Shown one piece after another: positions 45,786 through 55,131 of a stretch of 64,000 bases of DNA. A program made the position numbers and the translations under genes. The first letter of the stretch is position 1, and the number at the start of each line of letters is the position of its first letter. The notes beneath the pieces are model-generated. The model did not search any database and was not told where the DNA came from. It worked only from the letters and a program-made list of their open reading frames with translations. The DNA comes from Alphaproteobacteria bacterium (lineage in GTDB: Bacteria > Pseudomonadota > Alphaproteobacteria > DSM-16000 > Inquilinaceae), in contig JANQGH010000009.1 in NCBI GenBank assembly GCA_028277405.1, forward strand, positions 97,760 through 161,759. The letters are read 5' to 3'.

Positions 45786-47429
45786 CTAGGCGCCACGCGC
45801 CTTGTCAATCACCATGTGCGCGTCGTCTGGCAGCCTGTCTCCCCTCCAAGCGACGTGGCTGTCGGGGCGAACCAGTACGTAACGCTGCTTGTTGGTTCCG
45901 ATCATTTCAGGATCTTCGGTTGCGACGATGTCGAGAGGAAACCCGACGGCTCGAGCTACATCGGCGAAGCTCGCGGTGTCGGCAACGTCGGCGCCTAGTA
46001 CCAACAACGTAAATCCGTCGCCAAACAGATCCAGCGACGAGCGCCCACCTGCCAGCCAGACATGCGGCGCGCGGCTGCCGGGCCAGGTTGAGGGGACGAC
46101 GACGGCGGTGTCGTCCGGCGGTTCCGGGCTGCCGTCGGGTACGCAGATGGGGCTGTCGGCGTAGCGGTAGCCGAGATGGGTGCCGGCGGAGTTGAACTGG
46201 CGGGCGAGCCATTTGATTTTGGCTGAAAGCTCGGCGCGCAAGGCGTCGCCCTCCGGGCCGTCGCGATCGATGTCCGGCGGGGTTTCGGCCATGATCAGGT
46301 CGATCTTGTCGGAATTGGTGGCCGAGATCAGCGAATTGCGGATCGCGATGGGTTTGCGCTCGGCCTCGTAAGCATCCAGCAGGCGCGGGCCGCCCCAGCC
46401 ATCGAGCGCGCCGGCCAGTTTCCAGGCCAGGTCGCAGGCATCGCCGATGCCGGTGTTCATGCCGACGCCGCCGGTCGGGGCGAACAGATGGGCCGCGTCG
46501 CCCGCAAGGAAGATGTTGCCGACCCGCCATCTGGCCGCGATCGACTGGTGATGATGCCAATGGGTAACGTCCAGCAGGTCGAAGTCGAATGGCTTGCCGA
46601 CGGCACGGGTCAGCACCAGTGCCGGGTCCAGGTCGCTTGTCTCCTTGGCCGGGTCCAGGAAGTAGTACTGATAGTTCCACAGCTCCTTGCCGTCGATGGC
46701 GGTGAAAACGCCGAAACTGTCGTCGGCAAAGACGAAATAGAGATTGGCCACGCCCAGCCCGTGAACCCTCAGAAAATCCGGTGCCCGGAAGTAGAAGCTG
46801 GTATTGGCGCGCATGGCGCCGCGCCCGTTCATCGGGATGTTCAGCGCCTTGCGCACCCGGCTGGTGCCGCCGTCGCAGGCGACCATGTAGCGGGCGCGGA
46901 CCTGACGTTGGGTGCCGTCTCGCTCGGCCCCAATGTTGGCCGTGACACCATCTTCATCTTGCTCAAAGCTCTCCATCCGCCAGCCACGCATGAAGTCCAG
47001 CGTCGGGGCCTGGCGCAACGCCTCGTCGACCAGCACCGGCTCCAGATTCTGCTGGCCGATCTGGGTCTTGCCGTAGGGCGACCAGGCCAGCTCGCGAAAG
47101 CGCTTGGCGGCCTCTGGGTCCCGGTTGCGGACCTGGTCGATCGAGGGCGAGGTGAAGCGGTAAAGCTCCTGCTTCGCCAGCCTCGTGGCGAAGATGATGA
47201 AATAGTTGTGTTCTGGCGGCAGGGCCTTGTCGTAGATCACCTCGTCCAGCCCCCAGCGCCGGTAGAGTTCCATCGACCGGGCGCCGAGCAGGGTCGCCTT
47301 GGGGTGCTCGGTGGTCGTTTCGCGCCGCTCGACCAGAATGCAATCGATGCCGCGCCTTGCCAGATCAATGGCCAGGGTCAGGCCGACGGGGCCGCCGCCG
47401 ACGACCAGCACGGACGTTTCCAAGATCAT
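45786..47429 (-). CDS. FAD-dependent aromatic hydroxylase (MhpA/TfdB-like)
   Basis: Flavoprotein monooxygenase (547 aa). The FAD Rossmann motif is VLVVGGGPVGLTLAIDLARR, the DG motif is ACDGGTSRVRKAL, and the second FAD motif is FLAGDAAHLFAPTGGVGMNT. The C-terminal extension of about 150 aa resembles the thioredoxin-like domain of PheA/TfdB/MhpA-type phenol hydroxylases. It would use NAD(P)H and oxygen on a phenolic or other electron-rich ring (inference). ATG 47429 is preceded by GGTGAGG. A perfect palindrome ends 34 bp upstream. Confidence 0.9.
   Translation of the reverse strand: MILETSVLVVGGGPVGLTLAIDLARRGIDCILVERRETTTEHPKATLLGARSMELYRRWGLDEVIYDKALPPEHNYFIIFATRLAKQELYRFTSPSIDQVRNRDPEAAKRFRELAWSPYGKTQIGQQNLEPVLVDEALRQAPTLDFMRGWRMESFEQDEDGVTANIGAERDGTQRQVRARYMVACDGGTSRVRKALNIPMNGRGAMRANTSFYFRAPDFLRVHGLGVANLYFVFADDSFGVFTAIDGKELWNYQYYFLDPAKETSDLDPALVLTRAVGKPFDFDLLDVTHWHHHQSIAARWRVGNIFLAGDAAHLFAPTGGVGMNTGIGDACDLAWKLAGALDGWGGPRLLDAYEAERKPIAIRNSLISATNSDKIDLIMAETPPDIDRDGPEGDALRAELSAKIKWLARQFNSAGTHLGYRYADSPICVPDGSPEPPDDTAVVVPSTWPGSRAPHVWLAGGRSSLDLFGDGFTLLVLGADVADTASFADVARAVGFPLDIVATEDPEMIGTNKQRYVLVRPDSHVAWRGDRLPDDAHMVIDKARGA
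45788..45802. terminator. Possible bidirectional terminator hairpin
   Basis: Perfect 6-bp stem AGGCGC-CAC-GCGCCT between the convergent aldehyde dehydrogenase and FAD hydroxylase genes, overlapping the last codons of the latter. No strong T-run is seen on either strand. Confidence 0.35.
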
Positions 47430-47462
47430 CGCAACCTCACCATTGCCCAACGCGCTCAGAAT

Positions 47463-47480
47463 TGTATTATGAATAATACA
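47463..47480. promoter_or_regulatory. GntR-type 18-bp operator, site 4 (perfect palindrome)
   Basis: TGTATTATGAATAATACA, with perfect 8-bp arms around a GA centre. It lies between the divergent FAD hydroxylase and TRAP transporter genes and is the best member of six sites: 38794, 42472, 43468, 47463, 58701 and 61250. All six share TGT at the left and A(G/T)ACA at the right with 18-bp total length. Confidence 0.8.
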
Positions 47481-47545
47481 GGTGTGCCCGTCGACGGATA
47501 AGGCGGGCCGCCTCAATGGGCGAGGCTAAGCGAAGGGAAACGGCG

Positions 47546-48550
47546 ATGAAGCATTTGATGGTGGGGGCTGCGGCGGCAGCCGTCTTGACCGGCGCAATGG
47601 CGGCAAGCGCGCAGGAACATTCGATCCGGGTCGGCTCTTTCACGCCGGAGGGCGCCGTCGGCGTCCAGAACGTCATGATCCCGTGGATAGAGGCGGTTCA
47701 GGACGAACTCGGCGATCGGGTTGAGCTGACCGGTTTCTGGGGCGGCACGCTCGGCCCCGATCCGTTCGCCCAGTACGAACTCGTGCGTGACGGCGTGATC
47801 GATGTTGCCTGGATCCTGCCTGGATACACGCCCGGTCAGTTCCCGCAACTGCAGATCACCGAACTGCCGTTCACGGTGCAGTCGGGCGAAGAGGCCTCAA
47901 CGGTGGCCTGGCGGCTTTACGAGACCGGCTTGCTGGACGGTTTTGACGATGTCCATGTGCTGTCCATCTGGACGCCGGACATCACGAATATCCACCTGAC
48001 CGAGCCGGTAGAGAACCTGGGAGACCTGGAGGGCTCGGCGCTGCGCACGGCCGGCGCGACCCAGGCCCTGTTCGTCGAGGCGATCGATGCCGCCCCGCAA
48101 ACGTTGGGCTCGGTCGAGGCCAACGAAGCCATGTTGCGCGGCACGATCGACGGCCAGCTTCAGGGCTGGACGGGCATGCGGACCTTCGGCGGTTTCGCCG
48201 TTGCCGACGCGACCTACATGGTGCCGCTGGGCGCCAGCCCGTTCCTCTTGTTGATGAACCTGAACACGTGGAACAGCCTGCCGGAGGACGTGCAGGAGGT
48301 GATGATGCGCCACGCCGGTGAAGGGCTGGGCGCCTATGGCGGCAGTCGCTACGACGCGATTACCCAGGACATCATCGCAACGCAGCGCGACGAAGGTCAC
48401 ACCATCATCGAGGCCAGCCAGGACGACATCGCCGCGTACGCCGATCAGTACAGCGATGTTCACGACCGTTGGATCGAGCAGCACGACAATGGTCAGGAGA
48501 TCTACGACACCTTCATCCAGTTGCTGAACGACTACCGCAGCGGTGGCTGA
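47546..48550 (+). CDS. TRAP transporter substrate-binding protein (DctP family)
   Basis: Periplasmic binding subunit of a TRAP importer (334 aa). The signal peptide is residues 1 to about 23, ending MAASAQEH. The mature N-terminus IRVGSFTPEGAVGVQNV and the substrate-anchoring region SALRTAGATQALFVEAIDA followed by NEAMLRGTIDGQLQ suit DctP, whose usual ligands are carboxylates. ATG 47546 begins the signal peptide after AAGGGAAACGGCG. It starts the dctP-Q-M operon divergent from the FAD hydroxylase. Confidence 0.9.
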   Translation: MKHLMVGAAAAAVLTGAMAASAQEHSIRVGSFTPEGAVGVQNVMIPWIEAVQDELGDRVELTGFWGGTLGPDPFAQYELVRDGVIDVAWILPGYTPGQFPQLQITELPFTVQSGEEASTVAWRLYETGLLDGFDDVHVLSIWTPDITNIHLTEPVENLGDLEGSALRTAGATQALFVEAIDAAPQTLGSVEANEAMLRGTIDGQLQGWTGMRTFGGFAVADATYMVPLGASPFLLLMNLNTWNSLPEDVQEVMMRHAGEGLGAYGGSRYDAITQDIIATQRDEGHTIIEASQDDIAAYADQYSDVHDRWIEQHDNGQEIYDTFIQLLNDYRSGG

Positions 48551-48585
48551 CACCGACGGTTGGTAGTGACCGCGCGTTGCAGGTC

Positions 48586-49185
48586 ATGTCGTTCCTATTG
48601 AGAACGCGGGGACTGCTTGACAGGGTCACGCGGCTGGTGGCGATCGTGGGCTTCAGCGGCCTCGTCGTCATCAGCCTGCTGACCATGTATGACGGCATTG
48701 CGCGCTACACCGAACTGGCGCGCATCCCCGGCTTCAACGATTTCGGCGAGGTCATCTTCGCCGTCATCATCGCAAGCTGCTTTCCCGCAGGTTTGCTGAA
48801 GAACCAGAACATCACCATCACGGTCCTAGGCAAGTTGACCGGCCGCCGTAGCCATGCGGTGCTGAGCCTGTTCGGCGCGCTGGCCACGCTGGCGGTCTTT
48901 GTCCTGTTCGCCTGGGCACTCGGCCTTCGGGCCGACGGGTTGGCCGGGCGGGTGACCCAAACGGGGTACATGGCTGTCGCACCCTGGTGGTGGGCCACCT
49001 TCGTGCTGATCGTCTCTGCGACCTTGGTGCAGGTCTGGGTCGTGCTGGCGCGCTTCGCCGAGCTGGTGACCGGTGAGCCCTTGGTCGACGACCGTGGCGG
49101 CGCCACAGAGCATGGCATTGAGGAAGGCCTGATCGACGAAGGGGCCGAGCAGCACCCGGAGAGTTCCGGGGGGCGTTTCCGCTAG
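48586..49185 (+). CDS. TRAP transporter small membrane subunit (DctQ family)
   Basis: Four-helix membrane subunit (199 aa). Hydrophobic segments lie near residues 17-38, 58-78, 100-122 and 140-160. GFNDFGEVIFAVIIASCFPA and LKNQNITITVL are the DctQ-type core. A charged C-terminal tail of about 30 aa follows. ATG 48586 avoids a longer extension overlapping dctP. The stop overlaps the DctM GTG start by one base. Confidence 0.9.
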   Translation: MSFLLRTRGLLDRVTRLVAIVGFSGLVVISLLTMYDGIARYTELARIPGFNDFGEVIFAVIIASCFPAGLLKNQNITITVLGKLTGRRSHAVLSLFGALATLAVFVLFAWALGLRADGLAGRVTQTGYMAVAPWWWATFVLIVSATLVQVWVVLARFAELVTGEPLVDDRGGATEHGIEEGLIDEGAEQHPESSGGRFR

Positions 49186-50516
49186 TGGACGGTTTCACCC
49201 TGGCGATGGTCGGGCTGGCAGTCATGTTTGGCCTGATCCTGCTTCACGTGCCGATCGGCATCGCCATGGCCGGCGTCGGCTTCTGGGGCGTCGTCGAGTT
49301 CACGAATTGGCGCGCTGGCCTGTCCGTGGCCTCCAGCGAGGTCAGTTCGGCCATCGGCAATGAGGGCTTCGCGGTCATCGCCCTCTTCCTGTTGATGGGG
49401 GCGTTTGCCAGCGTGGCGGGCTTGTCGGCGGATATCTTCCGGATCGCAAACGCCTTTGTCGGGCACAGGCGCGGCGGTCTGGCCCAGGCCACCGTCGCCG
49501 GCTGCGGCGGCTTCGGCGCGGTGTGCGGGTCGTCGGTGGCAACGACGGCGACGATGGCGCGCATTGCCTTGCCGGAGATGACCCGGCGCAATTACCAGCC
49601 CCATTTCGCCGCCGGCGCCGTGGCTTCGGGTGGCACGCTGGGCATCCTGATCCCGCCCTCGGTGATCATGGTGCTTTATGCCGTGCTGACCGAAAACTCG
49701 CCGCTGACCCTGTTCGCCGCCGGATTGATTCCGGGCCTGATCGCCATCGCCCTCTACTTTGTCGCCATTGAAATCTATGTGCGCATCTGGCCGGAGTCCG
49801 GGCCGGCGGCCGATCGGCTGACCTGGGCGGAGCGGGGCCGGGCGGTGGCCCAATCCTGGCGCGCGATCGTGATCATCGCGGCGGTTTCGGTCGGCATCTA
49901 TTCCGGCATCTTCACGGTGATCGAGGCGGCCTCGGTCGGTGCCGGCCTGACCCTGATCTTCGCGGTCCTGTCCGGCCGCATGACGCGCCGGATCTTCTTC
50001 GACAATCTGCTGGAGACCGCCGGCAACACCTGCCTGATCTTCGTCATCATCATCGGCGCCAAGATCTTCCGCACCTTCATGGGCTATACCCGCGCGCCCG
50101 AGGCGTTGGTCGACTGGATCGAGATGATCGGGCTGGAGCCCTTTGCGATCATCCTCGTCCTGCTGCTGATGTACATCATCCTGGGCAGTATCTTCGACAC
50201 GGTGGCCGCGATGGTCATCACCCTGCCGTTCGTCTATCCGCTGGTGGTCGACACGCTGGGCTACAACGCTATCTGGTGGGGCATCATGATGGTCATGGTG
50301 ATGGAGGTCGGCATGATCACCCCGCCGATCGGCATCAACGTGTTCGTGCTGCACGCGGTCGCCAAGAACCTGACTCTGACTCAGATCTATCGCGGCATCT
50401 CGCCGTTCCTGATCGCCGACTTCATCCGCCTGTTCCTGGTCGCCGCGATCCCTGCCTTGGCGCTCGCCTTGCCCGCCTGGCTCGGCTACCCGCTGGAATC
50501 GGCGGTGGTGCGATAA
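49185..50516 (+). CDS. TRAP transporter large membrane subunit (DctM family)
   Basis: Multi-pass permease (443 aa, about a dozen hydrophobic segments). Family signatures are AGCGGFGAVCGSSVATTATM and VASGGTLGILIPPSVIMVLY, and the C-terminal MVMEVGMITPPIGINVFVL. GTG at 49185 overlaps the DctQ stop. It completes a sodium-coupled importer, probably for an organic acid related to the neighbouring oxidation genes. Confidence 0.95.
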   Translation: MDGFTLAMVGLAVMFGLILLHVPIGIAMAGVGFWGVVEFTNWRAGLSVASSEVSSAIGNEGFAVIALFLLMGAFASVAGLSADIFRIANAFVGHRRGGLAQATVAGCGGFGAVCGSSVATTATMARIALPEMTRRNYQPHFAAGAVASGGTLGILIPPSVIMVLYAVLTENSPLTLFAAGLIPGLIAIALYFVAIEIYVRIWPESGPAADRLTWAERGRAVAQSWRAIVIIAAVSVGIYSGIFTVIEAASVGAGLTLIFAVLSGRMTRRIFFDNLLETAGNTCLIFVIIIGAKIFRTFMGYTRAPEALVDWIEMIGLEPFAIILVLLLMYIILGSIFDTVAAMVITLPFVYPLVVDTLGYNAIWWGIMMVMVMEVGMITPPIGINVFVLHAVAKNLTLTQIYRGISPFLIADFIRLFLVAAIPALALALPAWLGYPLESAVVR

Positions 50517-50534
50517 GGCTTGGCGGCTCGCGAG

Positions 50535-50912
50535 CTACCAGACGCGCGGAAGCTCGATTTGATCGAAAACCACGTCCCGCGAGACGATCACGGCTTGCTC
50601 CAACTGCGCTTGCGCCGCGAGGATCCGGTCCCAGGGATCTCGATGAGACCAGTCCAACTGTGCCGCCCTAACCGCGTGGTCCAGGGAGATCGATAAAGCC
50701 GTCAATCCGCTTGCGGTCAGACCGGTGGCCAACTGCCGGGAGCCGATCGGCAGTCGGTTTCGTCGCGCCTTGAAGTGCAATTCGTAGAACGAGGCCGCGC
50801 TCGTCAGCACTTCGTTGCGCTCATCGGCGATCGCCGTTCTTGCGGTGCTCGAGAGGGACGGGCTGTCCAAGAGCCACCATAACAGGCTGTGCGTGTCGAG
50901 CAGCAGCCTCAA
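50535..50912 (-). CDS. vapC: VapC-family PIN-domain toxin
   Basis: PIN-domain ribonuclease (125 aa). The N-terminal acidic motif is LLLDTHSLLWWLLD, the second acidic residue is in SFYELHFKARRN, and the third is in HRDPWDRILAAQAQLE, the arrangement of VapC toxins. It overlaps its antitoxin gene by 4 bp and is convergent with dctM. Such pairs are often mobile; no element ends are visible. Confidence 0.9.
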   Translation of the reverse strand: MRLLLDTHSLLWWLLDSPSLSSTARTAIADERNEVLTSAASFYELHFKARRNRLPIGSRQLATGLTASGLTALSISLDHAVRAAQLDWSHRDPWDRILAAQAQLEQAVIVSRDVVFDQIELPRVW

Positions 50913-51238
50913 CGCTTTTCTTTCCGGCGATTGTCTCCGCCGGTCTGAGGCCGACCGACCCAGATCCCGAGGTCATCGGTCTCGTCACCTTCCAGGGCCC
51001 GCTGATCCTCCTCGTCCAGGGGAGTTTCGAGCGCCCGTTCCAGCGCCCTCATCTCCGCGTCGCTCAGCAGTTCCCGCAAGATGCCGGGCCGCCGCGCACC
51101 CCTCTTTTCGGCCGGTCCCAGCCGCGCAATTGGCTGGCTGCCGCGCGTGATCAGGATTTCCTCGCCGGCCTGCGCCCGTTTCAGTAGCTCTGAGAAATGC
51201 GCCCTCGCTTCGGCCACCTTATAGGATTGCGTTGCCAT
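50909..51238 (-). CDS. Phd/YefM-type antitoxin (VapB)
   Basis: Antitoxin (109 aa) with the N-terminal DNA-binding domain of the Phd/YefM group: YKVAEARAHFSELLKRAQAG then EEILITRGSQPIARLGP. The C-terminal half (RELLSDAEMRALERALETPL) would wrap the toxin. The 3' end overlaps vapC (ATGA), antitoxin first, as usual. It is expected to autorepress, but no operator could be picked out in the 117-bp upstream gap. Confidence 0.88.
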   Translation of the reverse strand: MATQSYKVAEARAHFSELLKRAQAGEEILITRGSQPIARLGPAEKRGARRPGILRELLSDAEMRALERALETPLDEEDQRALEGDETDDLGIWVGRPQTGGDNRRKEKR

Positions 51239-51355
51239 CGTGCGATATCCTCACGAAAGAACCGGTCAAACTCTCTGTTTGGCAGATTTGGCGTCGATAC
51301 AGGCTATGTACAAGTAGTTGGTCAAGTTCAGGTGGCTTGTTGGCCTCTCGCGGTC

Positions 51356-52381
51356 TCAACGTGCCCAGCGCGCGCGCTCTGGTGAGAAGCCAACCGTGAT
51401 TCGGTCGCCCGGCTGGGCTGATTGGTCGCGATCGGTGAGGACGCGGATCGTGTCGTCGCCGACGCGCACAACATAACGCACGCGCGTGCCCATGAAGACC
51501 CTTGCCTCAACGATGCCGTCGAGGCTGAGCGTTCCTTCGCCAAGGCTGAGATCTTCCTGGCGCAGGATCAGCAGTGCTTCGCCGTTTTTCGGTGCTTGCC
51601 CGATCGTCAGCATCTGACCGTTACTAAGCCTGACGCCCGATGGCTCTACCAAGACCTTCAATACGTTCGCAGCGCCCAAAAAGTCGGCGGCGAATGGCGT
51701 GCCCGGGTCGTCGTAGATTTCGTCGGCCGGCGCATCGCGTTCGACCGCGCCGTCGCGCATCAGCACGACCCGGTCCGACAGGCTCAGCGCCTCCTCCTGG
51801 TCGTGGGTGACGAAGATCGTGGTCAGGCCCAGCCGGTGGTGCAGGTCTTGCAACTCGATCTGCATGTCTTCGCGCAGGCGGGCGTCCAGGTTCGACAAGG
51901 GCTCGTCCAGCAAGAGGACGCGCGGCTGATAGACGATGGCGCGCGCCAGGGCGACGCGCTGTTGCTGACCGCCCGAAAGCTGGCGTGGCCGGCTGTCGGC
52001 CAGATGGTCCAGCTTGACCAGAGCCAGAGCCTCGTGGGCGCGCTGTCGCTGGTCGGCCGTGCTGGACGATCCCTGCATGCGCAGCGGAAAGCGGACATTG
52101 TCCAGCACGGTCATGTGCGGCAGCAGCGCGTAGGACTGAAACATCATGGCGAGCTTGCGCGCTTCCGGCGGCAGCCGGGTCACGTCGCTGCCGTCGATAA
52201 CCACGCTGCCGCCATTGGGCGTCTCCAGCCCGGCGATGATGCGCAGCAAGGTCGTCTTGCCGCAGCCCGACGGACCCAGCAGCGAGACGAAGCTGCCGCG
52301 TTCGATCGACAGCGAAATGCCCCGTAGTGCCTCGAACGTGCCGAAGCGCTTGGTGATGTTGGAAAGCTCCAGAAAGCTCAT
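51356..52381 (-). CDS. ABC transporter ATP-binding protein (PotA-like)
   Basis: ATPase (341 aa) of the spermidine/putrescine/iron group. Walker A is LGPSGCGKTTLLRI, the signature is [15 protein letters not shown], and Walker B is VLLLDEPLSNLDARLRE. A C-terminal TOBE domain follows (GEALLILRQEDLSLGE). It is the last gene of the leftward 55605-51356 operon and overlaps the PotC-like gene by 4 bp. Confidence 0.92.
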   Translation of the reverse strand: MSFLELSNITKRFGTFEALRGISLSIERGSFVSLLGPSGCGKTTLLRIIAGLETPNGGSVVIDGSDVTRLPPEARKLAMMFQSYALLPHMTVLDNVRFPLRMQGSSSTADQRQRAHEALALVKLDHLADSRPRQLSGGQQQRVALARAIVYQPRVLLLDEPLSNLDARLREDMQIELQDLHHRLGLTTIFVTHDQEEALSLSDRVVLMRDGAVERDAPADEIYDDPGTPFAADFLGAANVLKVLVEPSGVRLSNGQMLTIGQAPKNGEALLILRQEDLSLGEGTLSLDGIVEARVFMGTRVRYVVRVGDDTIRVLTDRDQSAQPGDRITVGFSPERARWAR

Positions 52382-53178
52382 CCTGCCACCCGCCTCAAGC
52401 CCAGAAATCGCTCGATGGCGACGATTAGCACGATGGTCAGAAGGATCATTAGGGTCGAGACTGCGGCCACGGCCGGTGTCGGCGAGAACTCAAGCTGACC
52501 GTAGATGCGCATGGGCAGCGTTTCCACACCAGGCGAACGCAGGAACAAGGCCACCACGGCTTCATCGAAGCTGACATTGAAGGCAAAGAAGCCGCCCGCG
52601 ATGATGCCGGCCCGCGCCTGCGGCAGGACCACGAACCAGAGCCGCTGGAGCGGACGCGCGCCCATCGTCCGCGCCGCCTCCTCGATCTGCGGGTCGGCGT
52701 CGGACAGCACCGCCGCCACCGTTCGCACGATGTAGGGCACGGTGATCACCGTGTGGCCGACCCACAGGGCGACCAGGGACGGCCCCCCGAAATAGATCGA
52801 CGCAACGATCAGAAGGCCGATGCCGAAGATGATCGTGGGCAGCACCAAAGGCGACAGAAACAGGGCCGCCAGAACCGAGGTGCCTGGCAGCACCCGGCGG
52901 TGCAGGGCGATTGCGGCGGCGGTGCCGATCACGACCGATGAGGCCGTCACCGCCGTTGCCAGGATTAGGCTCGTGCGCGCGGCGCCCAGATAGGCGGTCG
53001 AGGCCAACACCTCGCCGTACCAGCGCAGCGAAAACCCCTGCGGCGGAAACGTCAGGAAGCTGCCGGCCGTCACCGACGCGGCCGCGACGATCGCTAGCGG
53101 CAGCAGCATGAAGACCAGGATCAGCAGCAGGATGAAGCCGCCGCCGATCAGCGCGCTCGCCGGAAAGCGCTTAACCAT
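52378..53178 (-). CDS. ABC transporter permease (PotC-like)
   Basis: Permease (266 aa), about six hydrophobic helices. The EAA motif is EEAARTMGARPLQRLWFVVL, and GGFFAFNVSFDEAVVALF is the PotC-type segment near the C-terminus. It overlaps the PotB-like gene by 8 bp and the ATPase by 4 bp. Confidence 0.92.
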   Translation of the reverse strand: MVKRFPASALIGGGFILLLILVFMLLPLAIVAAASVTAGSFLTFPPQGFSLRWYGEVLASTAYLGAARTSLILATAVTASSVVIGTAAAIALHRRVLPGTSVLAALFLSPLVLPTIIFGIGLLIVASIYFGGPSLVALWVGHTVITVPYIVRTVAAVLSDADPQIEEAARTMGARPLQRLWFVVLPQARAGIIAGGFFAFNVSFDEAVVALFLRSPGVETLPMRIYGQLEFSPTPAVAAVSTLMILLTIVLIVAIERFLGLRRVAG

Positions 53179-54034
53179 GGCGCCGCCTCGTCAGCGCCAG
53201 ATAGGGGATCAGCAGACCGAGCACGGCCGCCAGCAGCAAGGTCGACTGCGCGGCCGCGAAATTCCAGTCCAGCGTGCTGGTCGCTTGTTGATAGATCGCC
53301 CCGGCCATCACCGGCAGGCGCACGCCGCCGACCAGGTTAGGCGTGACGAACGAGCTGATCGACAGGGCGAAGACGAGCAGCGAGCCGGACACCAAACCGG
53401 GTACGCTGAGCGGCAGGACCACGTGCCGAAGCGTTCGGTAGAAGCCGGCCCCCATGGTCCGCGACGCCTCTTCCAAATGAGGGTGGATCGTGCTGATCAC
53501 GCCCAGCGTCGTCAGCGTCATGAACGGTAACAGCACCTGCACCATGGCGATCACGATGCCGGTTTCGGTGTGCAGCAAGGTGGCATCACGCGCGCCGAGG
53601 CCCGCCAGCGACAGCAAGTCAGCGACGGGGCCGCCGCGCCCCAGCGCGATGATCCAGCCAAAGGTGCGCACCACGACGCTGGTCATCAGCGGCAGTACGG
53701 TAAGCAACAGCAGGGTGTAGCCGACAACACGCGGCGTTCGTGCCACGACGTAGGCCAACGGAAAGCCGATCATGGCCGTGACCAGCGTGATGATCACCGA
53801 CAATCGAAAGGTTCGCCAGGCGACCCGCAGATAGTAGTCGTCTTCGAAAAACCGGGCGAAATTGGTCCAGATCGACAGCCCTTCCTCGGGCGGTACGATG
53901 CTCAGAACCAGAATCTGGCCGACGGGAAACAGAAAGGCGCCGATCAGCAGGGCCGCGCCGGGGCCGATCAGCAGGATCGATTCGCCGAAGGCCCCGGCGC
54001 CGCGTTCGGCCGGTCTCAACGAGTGCGGCATCAA
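53171..54034 (-). CDS. ABC transporter permease (PotB-like)
   Basis: Permease (287 aa). An N-terminal helix (ILLIGPGAALLIGAFLFPVG) is followed by AYVVARTPRVVGYTLLLL, the EAA motif LEEASRTMGAGFYRTLRHVV, and a C-terminal helix pair. The PotB/PotC pair, the PotA-like ATPase and the extracellular binding protein form one importer, typical for polyamines or other small cationic or amide compounds. Confidence 0.92.
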   Translation of the reverse strand: MMPHSLRPAERGAGAFGESILLIGPGAALLIGAFLFPVGQILVLSIVPPEEGLSIWTNFARFFEDDYYLRVAWRTFRLSVIITLVTAMIGFPLAYVVARTPRVVGYTLLLLTVLPLMTSVVVRTFGWIIALGRGGPVADLLSLAGLGARDATLLHTETGIVIAMVQVLLPFMTLTTLGVISTIHPHLEEASRTMGAGFYRTLRHVVLPLSVPGLVSGSLLVFALSISSFVTPNLVGGVRLPVMAGAIYQQATSTLDWNFAAAQSTLLLAAVLGLLIPYLALTRRRHG

Positions 54035-54061
54035 GGCCGCACGAAGCCGACCGCGCCCCCG

Positions 54062-55087
54062 CTATTGCGCGATGGCACGGTTCCAGTCGTCTGTCCAATC
54101 GGACCGCTGCGCGTTGACGACGACCGGGTCGAAGCGGACCAGGTTGGCGGCGGCCTCATCGCCATAGACAACCTGTCCTGCCAGATCGACCGGCAGTTCG
54201 ACCGTGCTGTTCGTCGGCGAATAGCGCAGCGCCTCGGCCCAGCCGGCCTGAACCGCCGCGCTGATCGACAGATCGACGAACGCCCGCGCCAACTCTTCAT
54301 TCGGTCGGCCAGCGACCACATTGGCCGTGATGTAGATGCCTGGCGAACCTTCCGCCGGCTGGACGAAGTCGATCGGCAAACCCGCCTGTTGCAGCGTGTA
54401 GGCATAGTCTTGAGCATAAGCCGCCAGGCTCGTCGCGTCTTGGGCGAACGCCTGCTGGAACTCCGGCGACGAACTCAGGATCTGGGCACCATTGTCCAGC
54501 AGTTCCGTCACCGCATCGAGGCCCGGCTGAATGTCGTCCAGCGTGCCGCCGCGCACCTGGTTCAGCATCAACAGCGTCAGCAGGCCGTAGGTGTTTGTGA
54601 TGTCGGCGATCGCGACGTCTTCGCCGTTCGAGGCCGAGAACAAGTCGTTCCAGCTCGTCGGCGCCGCCTCGCCATCGCTCAACAGCCCCAGAACCGCGAC
54701 GGAGTAGACGGGGCCCTGGCCTTGCTCCAACCCTTCGACCGCGAAGGGGTAGAGCTGGCTGTAGTTGCTGAGCTGATCCGGCGTGATCGGCGCCAACAGG
54801 CCTTCCGCCGCGGCCGTCACCTCCTGCCCGCCGGAGAAATGGATGACATCGAATTGCGGGTTTTCCGCCTGGGCCCGCAGCTGCGCCAAAGCGTCGGCCG
54901 AGTAGGCGGTCACCACCTCGACCTCGACATTGTACATCTGTTCAAACGGCTCGATGACCAGCCTGCGGTGGGCCTCTTCGTAGGCTCCGCCGAAGGAGTT
55001 GATCACGAAGGTCTCCTGCGCCATCGCCGTGCCGGCCAGCAGGCTCGCGGCAACGGCAACTAATGCGCCTTTCGATAGGTGTGTCAT
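54062..55087 (-). CDS. ABC transporter solute-binding protein (PotD-like)
   Basis: Periplasmic binding protein (341 aa). The signal peptide ends LLAGTAMAQETF. FVINSFGGAYEEAHRRLVIE and VVTAYSADALAQLRAQAENP are typical of the PotD/AfuA-type cluster D proteins. It sits between the DUF3830-like gene (44-bp gap) and the permease gene (27-bp gap). The ligand is unknown. Confidence 0.9.
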   Translation of the reverse strand: MTHLSKGALVAVAASLLAGTAMAQETFVINSFGGAYEEAHRRLVIEPFEQMYNVEVEVVTAYSADALAQLRAQAENPQFDVIHFSGGQEVTAAAEGLLAPITPDQLSNYSQLYPFAVEGLEQGQGPVYSVAVLGLLSDGEAAPTSWNDLFSASNGEDVAIADITNTYGLLTLLMLNQVRGGTLDDIQPGLDAVTELLDNGAQILSSSPEFQQAFAQDATSLAAYAQDYAYTLQQAGLPIDFVQPAEGSPGIYITANVVAGRPNEELARAFVDLSISAAVQAGWAEALRYSPTNSTVELPVDLAGQVVYGDEAAANLVRFDPVVVNAQRSDWTDDWNRAIAQ

Positions 55088-55131
55088 ATTCTGTCCCTCC
55101 TCTCCCGTTCAAAGATGCAGCGGCGGCGCCG

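Noticed and set aside
53570..55063. 497-codon plus-strand open frame opposite the PotB- and PotD-like genes
   Set aside because: It spans two genes on the other strand and their gap, and its translation has no recognisable domain.
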